This document shows, piece after piece, positions 39,601 through 49,392 of a DNA stretch of 64,000 nucleotides (position 1 is the stretch's first letter; the number at the start of each line of letters is the position of its first letter). The notes beneath the pieces were generated by a model. It made no database searches and was not told where the DNA came from. It worked only from the letters and a program-made list of their open reading frames with translations. The position numbers were made by a program, and so were the translations under genes. This stretch comes from Phaseolus vulgaris (taxonomy: Eukaryota; Streptophyta; Magnoliopsida; Fabales; Fabaceae): the NCBI RefSeq assembly GCF_000499845.2, contig NC_023756.2:42285393-42349392 (forward strand), in the 5' to 3' direction.

Positions 39601-41850
39601 CTGAAGAAAATATGAACTTAGCCTTTTTGAAATCCATTTGTTATGAACAGGTTTAGAATTTGAGAAGTTGTAGAAACTTAGTTTGGAGGAGGAGAATAGA
39701 AGAAATAAAGCTTATTTGTGAATGTATTTGTGAGTTCCTGTGCCCTGTTTCAGGATGTTACTATGAAGATTATGTCCTTCTCTCAGCAAGGATGTCAGGC
39801 GATCTGTGTGCTCTCTGCAAACGGTACAATTTCAAATGTTACACTACGCCAACCAACTTCTTCTGGTGGTACTTTAACATATGAGGTTAGTTCAGTGCTA
39901 AAATTTCTCTATCAGAATATGTAACATTACCTTGGTTGCCTAATATATAACACCCTTATGTTCTTGAGTCATATGCAGCCATATATGTCATGTGATTTGG
40001 TTTCTCGCAATATTTTCGTATCAGCAAATATTGTTAGTTCACCAATATGTCATCAATTAATAGATGATATTAAAGTTGATTATTATGCATTAAGCCTTTG
40101 ATTTAGACACATAGACGAGTTGGTAAAATGTTGTTTCTTATCCACAAATTCTAGATCTAAACATGCTTGTTTTGTTTCTTATATTTGTAATTTTTGATTG
40201 AATATTGACAATGAAAATCACCCACTGTTCTTCTTTAATAGTATACAGCTTCTTTCACTTTTGAACTCTAAATGTCAATGCTTCTTAGTTTTTCACACTT
40301 TCCATGATTGCGCCTTGTTTTGACTTAATATAAATTGTCTTATAACTTTGTTCTGTTCTTTATGACAATTCACGTCTTCCTGCGTGCAAAATTTCATTGT
40401 AAGAATAATTATTTTGGACCTATTTGGACAAACTTTTTCATAAGCATTTCTAAGAGGGAAAAAAAAAGTGAAATTAGCTTCTTCACAAGTTAAAATTAGT
40501 TTATGCATAAACTAATTTATAAAAGTTCTTTCATATAATTTCTATAAATTTTTATTTTTTAATTTGTGCAGTAACTAATTTTAGCTTATATCGAAAACTC
40601 ATTTCGTTTTTTCTTTTTATTTTTTATCTCTTAGAAGTACTTATGAAGAAGCTTGTCCACAGTTAAAACTTCTTTCATTTATGGAATCAGAAATTTGACA
40701 CCTGGCTATTAAGTCTTCATTTTTCTTTTTGTATTTCACTTTAACTTCACTTGGTTTTGATACACTATTATCTATTGAGAAATGCCATTAATACTTTTTG
40801 ACACTGACTAAAATTCCCAAATTGATTCACTTATGATTGTGGACCCAAGTGACTTAGTGGGTCTACCATGGGATTTTATCCAGGTCTCACTGTTTGAAAG
40901 AGAATGTCAAATAGTGTGTTGCTGCTGTTTCTTTCTTTATGTTGTACTTGATTAAGTACTGGATAAATACATAATAATATGCTGAAACATATTTGGTGCT
41001 TCTTAGGGACGCTTTGAAATTATTTCCTTGACTGGTTCATATATGCCAACTGAGAATGGGTTTACAAAGAGCAGATCTGGTGGGATGAGCATCTCTTTGG
41101 CCGGGCCAGATGGTCGAGTAATGGGGGGTGGACTGGCTGGTTTGCTGGTAGCTGCTGGTCCTGTGCAGGTAATTTCTGCTGAAGAAGAGGATATTTGAGA
41201 GTTTAAAAATAAGAGTAAATAGACTATGCATGGCACAATAAGAAGTTTTTACGTTGTCATCTAATCACAAATTGTCAAATATGATAAATTTATTGATTTT
41301 TAGGATAATTACCTTAAACACAACAGTGGTTTTTTATTAGTTCAAAGTACATTAAAAAAAGATAATATCAGTCCAAATGATGGCTGTCCAATTACTCTCA
41401 TCATAAACATTGTAGGCTAGACTCAAGAAAGAGTTATGATGGACTTTCTTTATGCTACCTTGTGCCACTCCTTGAAAGAAAAATCATGCAGAGAAAGAAC
41501 TAGACTACATGTATGAGATATAGTTTGCTCAACACTTCTCATGCCATCTTCTGCATCAGGTTGTTGTGGCTAGTTTTGTTCCTGGTCACCAGCTGGAGCA
41601 GAAACCGAAGAAGACAAGGGTGGAGCATGTACCAATGACTGCCCCTGTCCCTGCCCCTGCCCCTATACCCGTCAACTCCACTTCTGCTGAAGATATAAGA
41701 ATTGATCTTGGTGGAGTAAAGCCAATCTTGACACCAGCTGCTTTTCAAATGGACAGTATCTTTGGCAATGGACAACTGTCTGATGATGAGGCTCCTTTCC
41801 CTGAAGATGAGCCTAACACAAGTTATGCAGATGCTGGAGTTGCTAGCTAA
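36634..41850 (+). CDS. AHL: AT-hook motif nuclear-localized protein (AHL, two AT-hooks plus PPC domain)
   Basis: AHL proteins bind AT-rich DNA and regulate transcription and development in the nucleus. Five exons join in phase with GT/AG borders: 36634-36985, 38976-39043, 39754-39885, 41007-41168 and 41560-41850, giving 334 residues. The first AT-hook is KKKRGRPRKYGPDG (residues ~53-66) and the second, divergent one KRGRGKP (~91-97). The PPC/DUF296 domain follows (~125-250): YSVGANFTPHILIVNAGEDV, VLSANGTISNVTLRQP, GRFEIISLTGS, GGLAGLLVAAGPVQVVVASF. Two hooks with one PPC and an intron-containing gene fit the multi-exon AHL group. A PVPAPAPIPV linker near residues 269-278 comes from an imperfect short nucleotide repeat. 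The tail is acidic (LSDDEAPFPEDEPN). No breaks are seen; the family member is not assigned. Confidence 0.95.
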
Positions 41851-43603
41851 ACATGTTCCTTTCCAAGTATTTGGTTTGGTGTTCTGAAGAGTCAAACCCC
41901 ATATAGACTCACTCGTGCTTGACTGATGCTGACAATTAACTCGACAAAAGTCTTATAGTGTGCGATGAGAAAACAAGGTTGGTTTTGACTTGAGAGAAAT
42001 TCTTCACTATGGTGATAGGTATCATTAGTGTTAGAAAATCTATTTGTTAGGCTTTCATGTTTCTGTTCTCATGATCACGCATAACTAATATTGTTTTGCT
42101 CATAGTTTTAGCAGTTAGATGTAGGATATATGTTGTGCCACGTTCCTATTAGATTTTACTAGATTGTTTGAAATGAGTGCGCATGTGGGTGTTGTTTTCT
42201 AAACTGTAACCTAACGATATTATTTGTTGTGAATGAGGAAATTACATTTTAGCATTTACTTCAATATTTTCTCTTTGTTTACTGTTCTTGTCTTCTCCTT
42301 CAGCACTTCTACATAACTTCTTGTGAAAGGCCCTTTAATCCATCAGAAAGCTTGTCATATTTTCCTCACCCTTATTAATGGACAAAATGTGGTTTTTAAG
42401 TGACATGTGTATGAGGGGTGGTTGAACTTTAGCTTGGTCCCTTTGGCCTTAGCCTTGTTTCTTATTAATTTAGTCTCCAACAACCACATAACTAGTGATT
42501 TATGTGCAACCACAACCATAATCCCTACACAAACTGCCATAAATTTATCTGAAGAAAGGGAAGGCAGAGAGTGGAAGAAGAGGTTGGGAATGTCTCAAAT
42601 GTGAACATCATGGTAGCACTGTGGGGGAGAACAGTGGTGACTGAGCAGGTGGTGTTGGAGTTGTGTTGCAGCAGGTGGTTCAGCAATTTGTGTCATTGGT
42701 AGCATTAGGTTGCTGGTTTTAAGGATTACAAAAGGAACAACTGAGGAACTAAATCTAAAATCAATGTACTTTTTTTATTATTTAATTCAAGTGTTTTACT
42801 CTTGTATAATAAATAATCATGAAAGTTATTTGAAAAAATTAACTTCTTAACAATAAATTAAAATAATTACATTTAAATTTGTAAGATATAATCTAAAATG
42901 GAAAATTGAAAAAGAATAAATGAGAAAGTTATCAACCAAATTAAAATATTACCAATGCTGAAGTGGGAAACTTGTTCTAAAATAGCATTAATCAAAAATA
43001 AGATAACTCCATCTAAATAGTATGTTTTGCTTTTATGGTTAAAATTTGGTTCTTTGAACCGAAGTCTGACCTAGGTTTTTAATATTTGGAAAAAAAATAT
43101 GAAAATTTTAAAATTAAAAATTAAAAATATGATGATAAAATTGATAAGATTTTATAACATTACTCATATGTAAAACTTTAAAAATTAAAATATATTCTTA
43201 AATGTAATCAATATATGACTAAAGATTTAAATATTGTTTTAAATTAATAAGTTCAGTGCATTTATAATTAAATTGATTTATTGTTCTCATTACATAAAAT
43301 AAAATATGAAATAATATATTCACATTTACGAAATTAAACTTATATTGTTTGTAATAACTAATTAGCATATATATATATATTAAGTATAATAAATAATTTA
43401 AAATTAAATAAATATCTTTTACTGTAATAACATTTGTAAATTTTTTGTTGAAGTAAAATAAGAAAGGAGTATTTAGAATAAAAAGAAAAAGGAATAAAAA
43501 CTCTAATAAAATAAAAATAAATAATATATTAATTAAATTTACTAACATTTTGGAAACTTGTTAAATATTTCAATAATTTCAATAAATTTATTAAGTTAAT
43601 TAT
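41851..43603. other. gene-free stretch downstream of AHL
   Basis: The first ~350 bp is probably AHL 3'UTR. The rest is increasingly AT-rich, with (AT)n near 43368-43380 and only low-complexity ORFs such as 43219-43548 (minus). Confidence 0.55.
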
Positions 43604-44263
43604 GTAATATATGGAATGATATAACAAATTTAAATTTGTAATAAAATGACATTTTACGATTATTTATTTTTTTGAATATATAGTACTATTGAAAATATTT
43701 TTTTATGATGAAACTTTGCGATTTAAAATTTATAACATTTTAAATAATTTAATGGTGAAAAAATATTTGATAATAAAAAATAAAAATTTAAGTTATAATT
43801 TGAATTAATTTAAATTAATACTGTACATATTTTTTTTAATTATTAGAAATAATCTTTTTGATATTCAAAACAATTGAAATTGAAATTAAAATATTATTTA
43901 TTAAGATGACAAGTAAAACCCACAAATTCAAATTAGAAAAAAAATGAGTCAATAATAAATACAAAGTACATAAATAAATTGATAAATTTATTAAAAATAA
44001 AAAATACATTAATTATTTAGTTAACATTTGTTAACTAGTTTCGGTTTATAAAAAAATTATCAAAATATATTTTTTTTAGAAAGGAAATCTCTTACCATTT
44101 AAATTTTAAAAAATTAAAATAAAAGTTAGAATTTGGTTGTTTGAGAACCGAATTATGATTTAGTTTTTTTATGATAATATATCAGAATAAGGTCAAAAAT
44201 TGATTATCAGAAATCAAATCTAATGCTATTTGGATAAATATACTTAATAATATAATATTTGAG
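43604..44263. repeat. AT-rich repeat unit R, copy 1 (uninterrupted)
   Basis: A ~660-bp AT-rich unit, from TAATATATGGAATGATATAA to ATAATATTTGAG, is repeated in three pieces further right: 45957-46035, 46975-47245 and 57048-57302. This copy shows the undisturbed order. It has no coding capacity and no TG...CA ends, so it is not an obvious LTR. Confidence 0.8.
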
Positions 44264-45958
44264 GACGACTAGTTCTTCGAGGTTGGACTAGGCGATGTTT
44301 CCGTCGCTTTTTTGTGATCTCTTTCTCTACAACGATGTGGGCTACGGCGCTGTGACGGATCTCGTTGAACGTCTTTGGGCGACACCTTATCAGAGAGTCA
44401 CTGAAGGGTCTTGGCAGCACCCCTCGTCTGTCTGAAGGCGTGTACCGACATGTCTTCGTCTTTGGTGTGCAACTTCACTACCAATGCCCCAAACCTGTTT
44501 AAGAAGTCTTTCAAAGGCTCTCCCTAATATTGCTTTACGTCAAAGAGATCGTAAGAGACAGAAGGGAGAGCCTGGTTGATGATGTATTGCTCTCTGAATA
44601 ATGTTGAGAATTGGTCGAAGGAGATAATGTGTCCATCAGGGAAACTGATGAACCAATCCAACGCGATGCCTGAGAACGTACTCATAAACAACTTATAGTG
44701 CATGGCGTCGGTGCCTCCTGAGATCATCATCTGGGTGTGGAAAGTCGTGATATGGGTTTATGAGTCCTCTACGCCTGTGAAGGCGATCTTTGGACCCATG
44801 AAGCTGGCTGGTAGCACAGTGTCCATGATTGCTTGCGAAAACGGCATGGGGCGAGCTCTAACTAGTATGGGTGGGGTTCGCTCATCAGTTGAACGCTCAC
44901 CCATGCGTTGCAAATCTCTGCGCAATTCTTTTTTGGCTTTGCGCAGTTCCTTATTGTTTGTGTACGACGCTGCCAAATCGTCCTGGTATCGGTTCTGGCT
45001 GGCTGCTTGTTCGGCTTGAACCTCAGCCAGAATCCTGTCCTGGTCAATCTTGGACACCGCCACAGCCTGCTGGAGAGCGCGAATGGTCTCCATGAGTTAT
45101 TGCATGGAGACACTGTCTCCTCCTTCTAGTAAAGATGCACCTTGCCTCGTATTCCTCATGTTGCTGGATGACTCTCAACACGATTGTGGATGGGATCTAG
45201 TTTTATCGGGGCACACGGTGGGCGCCAGATGTTCTCGCCGGTTGACTCAGCCGCCATTAACTTCAAAGGCAGATGGTGGCTCCTCTTATTTCCTGGTGGA
45301 TTATGCTCTCTCCTTGGGTGGTCGAGAGTGGCTCCATTGAAACAGAGGGGACCCTACCTGTTGATTGCACTCCGACGATCAAGTCAGTACTGGGCTAAGA
45401 AAACAATAAGTATGTAAAACAATTTCAGTCTTAGAAACGACGTACCTTTCTAGGGTCCGTACCACCCTTTATATAGGTTGTATCTAGCTCAACTCCCTGT
45501 CCCACGAGTATCTTTTCTTAAGTGGAATTAGGGTTACTAGTGAGGCATCTTGTAACGCGTTACACAAGCTTAACGTCGCCGCTGCACAAGACTTTCCTCT
45601 TCTGGAGTGCAAAATCTTAACAGTATAGCCGCCAGGGTACCAACTCATGCACCAGCGCCACGAGGTCATCTGTTTTATGGGTGCCCTAAGTATTCACGTG
45701 TCATGCATGTCGTATCTCCTTGGAAACCCTAACCCTTACGGGCCTTAGTGTCTCCAAGGGATACTTACTTGTGTTAGACCTGAACGTACTATACACACCA
45801 CATGCATGATTTCTCTCGTGACTTAGGTCTTTCTTACGTCTGGGTGATAACTCATTATTATTTCTGGGATCCACTTACTTGGCCCATTAATGCGACCAGA
45901 CCACCGATGTCTGACGTCGACATCTGAAGCAGATATCCGAGGCCTGGCCAGTCCGATA
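44264..45958 (-). mobile_element. Ty3/gypsy 5' fragment: LTR, primer site and gag
   Basis: Read on the minus strand the order is LTR (45958-45230), a two-base gap, PBS TGGCGCCCACCG (45227-45216), then gag. The gag opens METIRALQQAVAV at 45093, has a charged coiled-coil-like stretch, then a retrotransposon-gag domain (FSGIALDWFISFPDGHIISF and LFREQY, 44660-44560). It has in-frame stops near 44757 and 44522 and ends abruptly at 44264 against repeat R. A TGGCGCC-type primer site and this gag fit the Tat-like branch of gypsy elements (inference). No protease or pol follows, so the piece is a fragment. Confidence 0.8.
45230..45958 (-). repeat. gypsy 5' LTR with TATA box
   Basis: The 729-bp LTR ends GAGAACA next to the primer site. 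Its outer end reads TATCGGACTGG on the minus strand, so the expected TG appears mutated to TA. A promoter-like TATATAAAGGG lies at 45475-45465. No second LTR of this sequence was found in the window. Confidence 0.7.
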
Positions 45959-46035
45959 ATATATGGAATGATATAATAAATTTAATTTTGTAGTAAAATG
46001 ACATGTTACGTTTATTTATTTTTTGAATATATAGT

Positions 46036-46974
46036 CTATGAAGCATAAACACGGACATGGATACGACATGAATACAAATACAAGAATATGACTAAATTGA
46101 AAAATATTGGATATACTTTTTAATCTGAACTTTTAAAAAAAATATATTTATAAAAAAATCTAACAAAAGATAACCATATTTAAATTATAATGTTTGAATT
46201 TTACATTTGTTTATCCTCATTGAAAAATACAACTTCTAATTCTGGTTCATCAAGAGATAAATTAGCAATCTCAAGAATTTCATTTTCATCTAATGAAAAA
46301 TCTTCTCCTATAATATCCGACAATTTAATTTCCACTTCTTTGTATTTACATAATCATAATTAAGTTGTTATATTTACATAATCACAATTAAATGGTTATA
46401 TTTACATAATCACAATTAAGTGGTTATATTTATATAAACATAAATATTTATCATTAAGTACTTATATTTACGTAATGATAAAATATTTATTATAATTATG
46501 AAAATATTTATCATTGGTTATATTTACATAATCATAAAAATAGATATAATAAAAAAATATTTATTATTAAAATAATTATATTTACATAATTATCAATATT
46601 TATCAAAGTAATTATATTTATATAATCATAAAAATAATTATTTAATTACATTTATAAATATTTATAAATAAGTATTTACATTAATTTAAAATATTATAAT
46701 TAAATATAAAATATTTTATTTCTTTTAATTTAAGTTAAAGTTTAATCTTATAATATTAATCTTAATAAAATATTACTGTTTAAAAATTAATTTAAATTAT
46801 AAAAAATAATTTGACGTGAATAGGCACACGTCAATATCACTTTCACAATGAAATTAAATAAAGTAGGAAAAAGATATGAAAAGGCACATCCATGTCAGTA
46901 ATTAATAAATTTCAATTTCCTAGGAAAAAGTTCTCAACCCTTCATCTTCTTCTTCCTTTTTCTTCAGCTTCATA
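46036..46974. mobile_element. MITE-like insertion splitting repeat R copy 2
   Basis: The insertion is defined by comparison with the uninterrupted R copy at 43604-44263. The ends carry a short inverted repeat (TATGAAGC at left, GCTTCATA at right). ACACGGACATGGATACGAC near the left end resembles a common plant repeat start. The interior is AT-rich with a 28-bp tandem repeat. No ORF is supported. Confidence 0.6.
46345..46440. repeat. 28-bp tandem repeat, three to four units
   Basis: Units of the form TTTACATAATCA followed by CAATTAAGTGGTTATA recur with a 28-bp period three times, then a diverged fourth. Looser TTTACATAATNA words continue to about 46640. Confidence 0.75.
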
Positions 46975-47310
46975 TTAAAAATATATTTTTATAGTGGAAA
47001 TTTGTGATTTAAAATTTACAACATTTTAAATAATTTAATGGTGAAAGAAAATATGATAATAAAAAATAAAGTTATAATTTGAATTAGTTTAAATTAATAC
47101 TGTATATATATTTTTAATTATTTGAAATGATCTTTTTGATATTCAAAACAATGGAAATTAAAATTAAAATATTATTTATTAAGATGAGTTGAGAAGTAAA
47201 ACCCACAAATTGAAATTAGAAAAAAAAAATTGAGTGAATAATAAAGAGACCGTTGAATTTCATTTTCCTTTCAGTTTTCACTTCCTACGTACTCACGATT
47301 TGCAGTGACG

Positions 47311-47718
47311 ATGGCATCCGGAGGACGTTATGGAGCCACTGAGCCAATGAATGCGCCCTACCCAAATGCTGCAGCTGTGGCAGCTCAAGACGCTGTGACA
47401 ATGCCGCAGCAGTGGACATGGCTTGGGGAACTCCCGCAATTCAGCATGCGGAATGGGGACCCTGCCGACATTACCCCGTACTTCATCGAAGGCACTCTCC
47501 CCCTCGCCTACCATTGGGTGCCCGTCAACGGGATCAGCCCAAGGGATGCGGTGAGCCACATTGAGGCCTTCATCAGGTCTGCCCTGTACCAGATAGAGTG
47601 CAACCCACCACAGAACATGACCGCGGAGAACAGGAGGCTCAAGGCCGTGGTCATCGGGGCCATGAGGGCTGCCATTACCAGAGTATCAGATAACCCTGTC
47701 GGATCTGAGCGCGAATGA
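47311..47718 (+). CDS. hypothetical ORF A (amino-terminal part of the GC-rich relic)
   Basis: The ATG at 47311 opens MASGGRYGATEPMNAP, after ~65 bp of less GC-rich leader. The 135-residue product is Ala/Pro-rich at first, then mixed (WTWLGELPQFSMRNGDPADI, SHIEAFIRSALYQIECNPPQ). It has no signal peptide or membrane segment. Frame use changes near its end, so the last ~10 codons are probably out of the ancestral frame. Family not recognised. Confidence 0.45.
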   Translation: MASGGRYGATEPMNAPYPNAAAVAAQDAVTMPQQWTWLGELPQFSMRNGDPADITPYFIEGTLPLAYHWVPVNGISPRDAVSHIEAFIRSALYQIECNPPQNMTAENRRLKAVVIGAMRAAITRVSDNPVGSERE

Positions 47719-47731
47719 GACTGCCCCGCCT

Positions 47732-48670
47732 GTGATCTGCGTCGTCACGGCCCCGGCGGCCCCTCCACCAGTGCCACCTGTGGCTGATGGGGTGAGATAC
47801 AGGGTCTTGATCCCGTCCGGTGCGAACAAGAGGGAGTGCTTGACTACAGCCTTCGTCCTCGACGACAAGGAGAGAGAGCTGGTCAAGATGTGCATTAGAG
47901 TGGCCGCCGCTGTTGTCCCCCTGCACGGGCTCAACCTCATGACCGACGCCCACCACTACCTGCCCGACGCCACCAAGCCCTCCTTCAGGTCGTTCTTTGC
48001 GGTGGAGAAGCAGGTCTGGGTCACCCCCGAGATCAAGAAGATAACCGACGTCGGGCTGGACGAGCTCAGGGACTCGGCGTGGCACAAGGCTGGGCACCCC
48101 ATAGTGAACTCCATCAAGTACATGATGGCAACCGACCCTGACATCAAGGAGAGAATGAAGAATGCCAACCTAGGTTCCGCTGCTGCGAGACTGCCAGCTA
48201 TGGAGCCAGAAGTCAAGGCCGCAAGCACTTACTTGGAGGTCTGCAATGAGGTGAACCCCACGTGGGAATCTATGGGTGGGGGCATCGACACGGAGGAGAT
48301 GGTTTGGTGGATGGACCAGCTGAGAAAGTTCAAGAAGGGGGCTGTGGCCCTGACAGACGCTGAAGCGATCCCAGTGAAGGGAAGCTTGGGGTTGTACCTC
48401 AGGGAACGCAAGGACGTGCTGGATGGGCTGAACGCGGTGCTCAAGGGGTCTGCTGAGACCGTTGCTGTGGCCTTTGGGTTTTATGAGGGCATGCTAGACT
48501 CAGGATTTGCCGTCTCAAACCACACCCTGGCCAACGCCCATTCACTGAAGAAGCTCCGCTCGGAGTACATGGGCAAACACTTCTGGGGTGGCGAGTTGTT
48601 CAGGGACTACAAGGCCTATAGGAACAACCAGAGGGAGAAGGGCAGCCTCACGATGCCAACTATACTTTGA
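47732..48670 (+). CDS. hypothetical ORF B (main part of the GC-rich relic)
   Basis: This is 312 codons, open from a GTG at 47732 (no convincing own start). It opens with an APPPVPPVADG linker, followed by a largely helical, soluble protein: DDKERELVKMCIRVAAAVVP, HPIVNSIKYMMATDPDIKER, EEMVWWMDQLRKF, FGFYEGMLDSGFAVSNHTLA. No catalytic motif, zinc finger or membrane segment is evident. A helical, motif-poor protein with a Pro-rich linker would suit a structural or nucleocapsid-like role, but this is only an impression. Confidence 0.45.
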   Translation: MICVVTAPAAPPPVPPVADGVRYRVLIPSGANKRECLTTAFVLDDKERELVKMCIRVAAAVVPLHGLNLMTDAHHYLPDATKPSFRSFFAVEKQVWVTPEIKKITDVGLDELRDSAWHKAGHPIVNSIKYMMATDPDIKERMKNANLGSAAARLPAMEPEVKAASTYLEVCNEVNPTWESMGGGIDTEEMVWWMDQLRKFKKGAVALTDAEAIPVKGSLGLYLRERKDVLDGLNAVLKGSAETVAVAFGFYEGMLDSGFAVSNHTLANAHSLKKLRSEYMGKHFWGGELFRDYKAYRNNQREKGSLTMPTIL

Positions 48671-49065
48671 GTGCGTAGGAGGTGTGTGTTCCGAGGATGT
48701 GCCTGTCGGACCAGATGAAGATGACGCATGGTGGGAGGCTTGGGATGTTCTTGCACCGGGCCACCTCTCAGAGCACTAGGTAGTAGTTTTACTTGACCGG
48801 GTCTGGTAGAATCGTTCTTTTTTGTTAAGTGGGGGCTCCACCTTTTGCTTGTTAATGATATCAGTAGTTCTTATTTCAACATTTTTTACGAGTCTTTATC
48901 TTTAGTATGGATGTGATCGGTTTTTTAAAGATACATTGCTTAACGAATTGAATGCGAAAGGTGCCGGCCATCAGAACATAGTAACATAACAAGCATTTAT
49001 TTAGACAAGTTAAAGTATGCGCTCGTTACACTTAGCGATATCGGAATGAACCGATGCGTTCGAAT

Positions 49066-49280
49066 GGGTGTTGGGAGGAAATGCCGGTTTGGTTACATCC
49101 TGACCGAATTTTGATGACAATGTGTCGGGAGGGTATGTCGATTAAGGTTTCATCATGACCAATGCTTGTGATTGGATTTTGAGGAGGGTATATCGATTAG
49201 AGTTTCATCTTGGCTGAGCCATGTGTGTGGAGTGTCGGGAGGGTATGCCGGTTAAGGCTTCATCCTGGTTGAACCATTCC
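49066..49280. repeat. ~55-bp tandem repeat in the gypsy 3' region, four units
   Basis: Four diverged units share a core like GTCGGGAGGGTATGCCGG then TTAAGGCTTCATCCTGG. They start near 49069, 49124, 49180 and 49234. They sit just beyond the integrase end of the minus-strand pol, i.e. in the element's 3' untranslated region, a place where Tat-lineage elements are known to carry tandem repeats. Confidence 0.75.
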
Positions 49281-49392
49281 TGTTAGGTTGATTTTATGGT
49301 TTGCATGTTGTTTGTCGAAAATGCTTCTTAAAAATCTCTTCGACCGCTGGTGCTACCGAACGAGGAAAAAGTACGTGAATTTTATTCATTGT

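Larger units (their letters stand above)
45957..47245. repeat. repeat R, copy 2, first two parts
   Basis: 45957-46035 repeats the start of unit R (43604-43683). 46975-47245 repeats its middle (about 43694-43956), including TTAAATAATTTAATGGTGAAA. A ~0.94-kb insertion separates the two parts. The unit breaks off at 47245 and resumes only at 57048. Confidence 0.75.
47311..48779 (+). pseudogene. GC-rich intronless coding relic broken into three frames, origin unknown
   Basis: Three consecutive open stretches, each one frame on from the last, cover 1.47 kb: 47311-47718 (136 codons incl. stop), 47732-48670, and a tail open to a stop at 48779. All are strongly G/C-ending at third positions, unlike every other gene in the window. 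Frame 2 stays open upstream of 47732, overlapping the end of the first ORF. This fits one long former ORF (~490 codons) hit by two frameshifts. I do not recognise the family. The acidic tail includes GPDEDDAWWEAWD. It lies antisense to and downstream of a Tat-like gypsy pol, where extra ORFs are known in that lineage. A captured non-retroviral viral capsid-like gene is a weaker alternative. Confidence 0.6.

Noticed and set aside
43219..43548. 109-codon minus-strand ORF
   Set aside because: Made of Ile/Leu/Phe/Tyr/Asn from AT-rich DNA; composition explains it.
44702..45417. plus-strand ORFs opposite the gypsy gag and LTR
   Set aside because: They mirror the GC-rich gag/LTR region; the minus strand carries the gag domain and primer site.
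47675..48444. minus-strand ORFs over the GC-rich relic
   Set aside because: They are antisense shadows; the plus strand shows the consistent codon bias and protein-like composition.
47311..48779. naming the GC-rich relic as a specific virus coat or nucleocapsid gene
   Set aside because: No motif allows a firm assignment; position antisense to a Tat-like pol is at least as well explained by a retrotransposon extra ORF.
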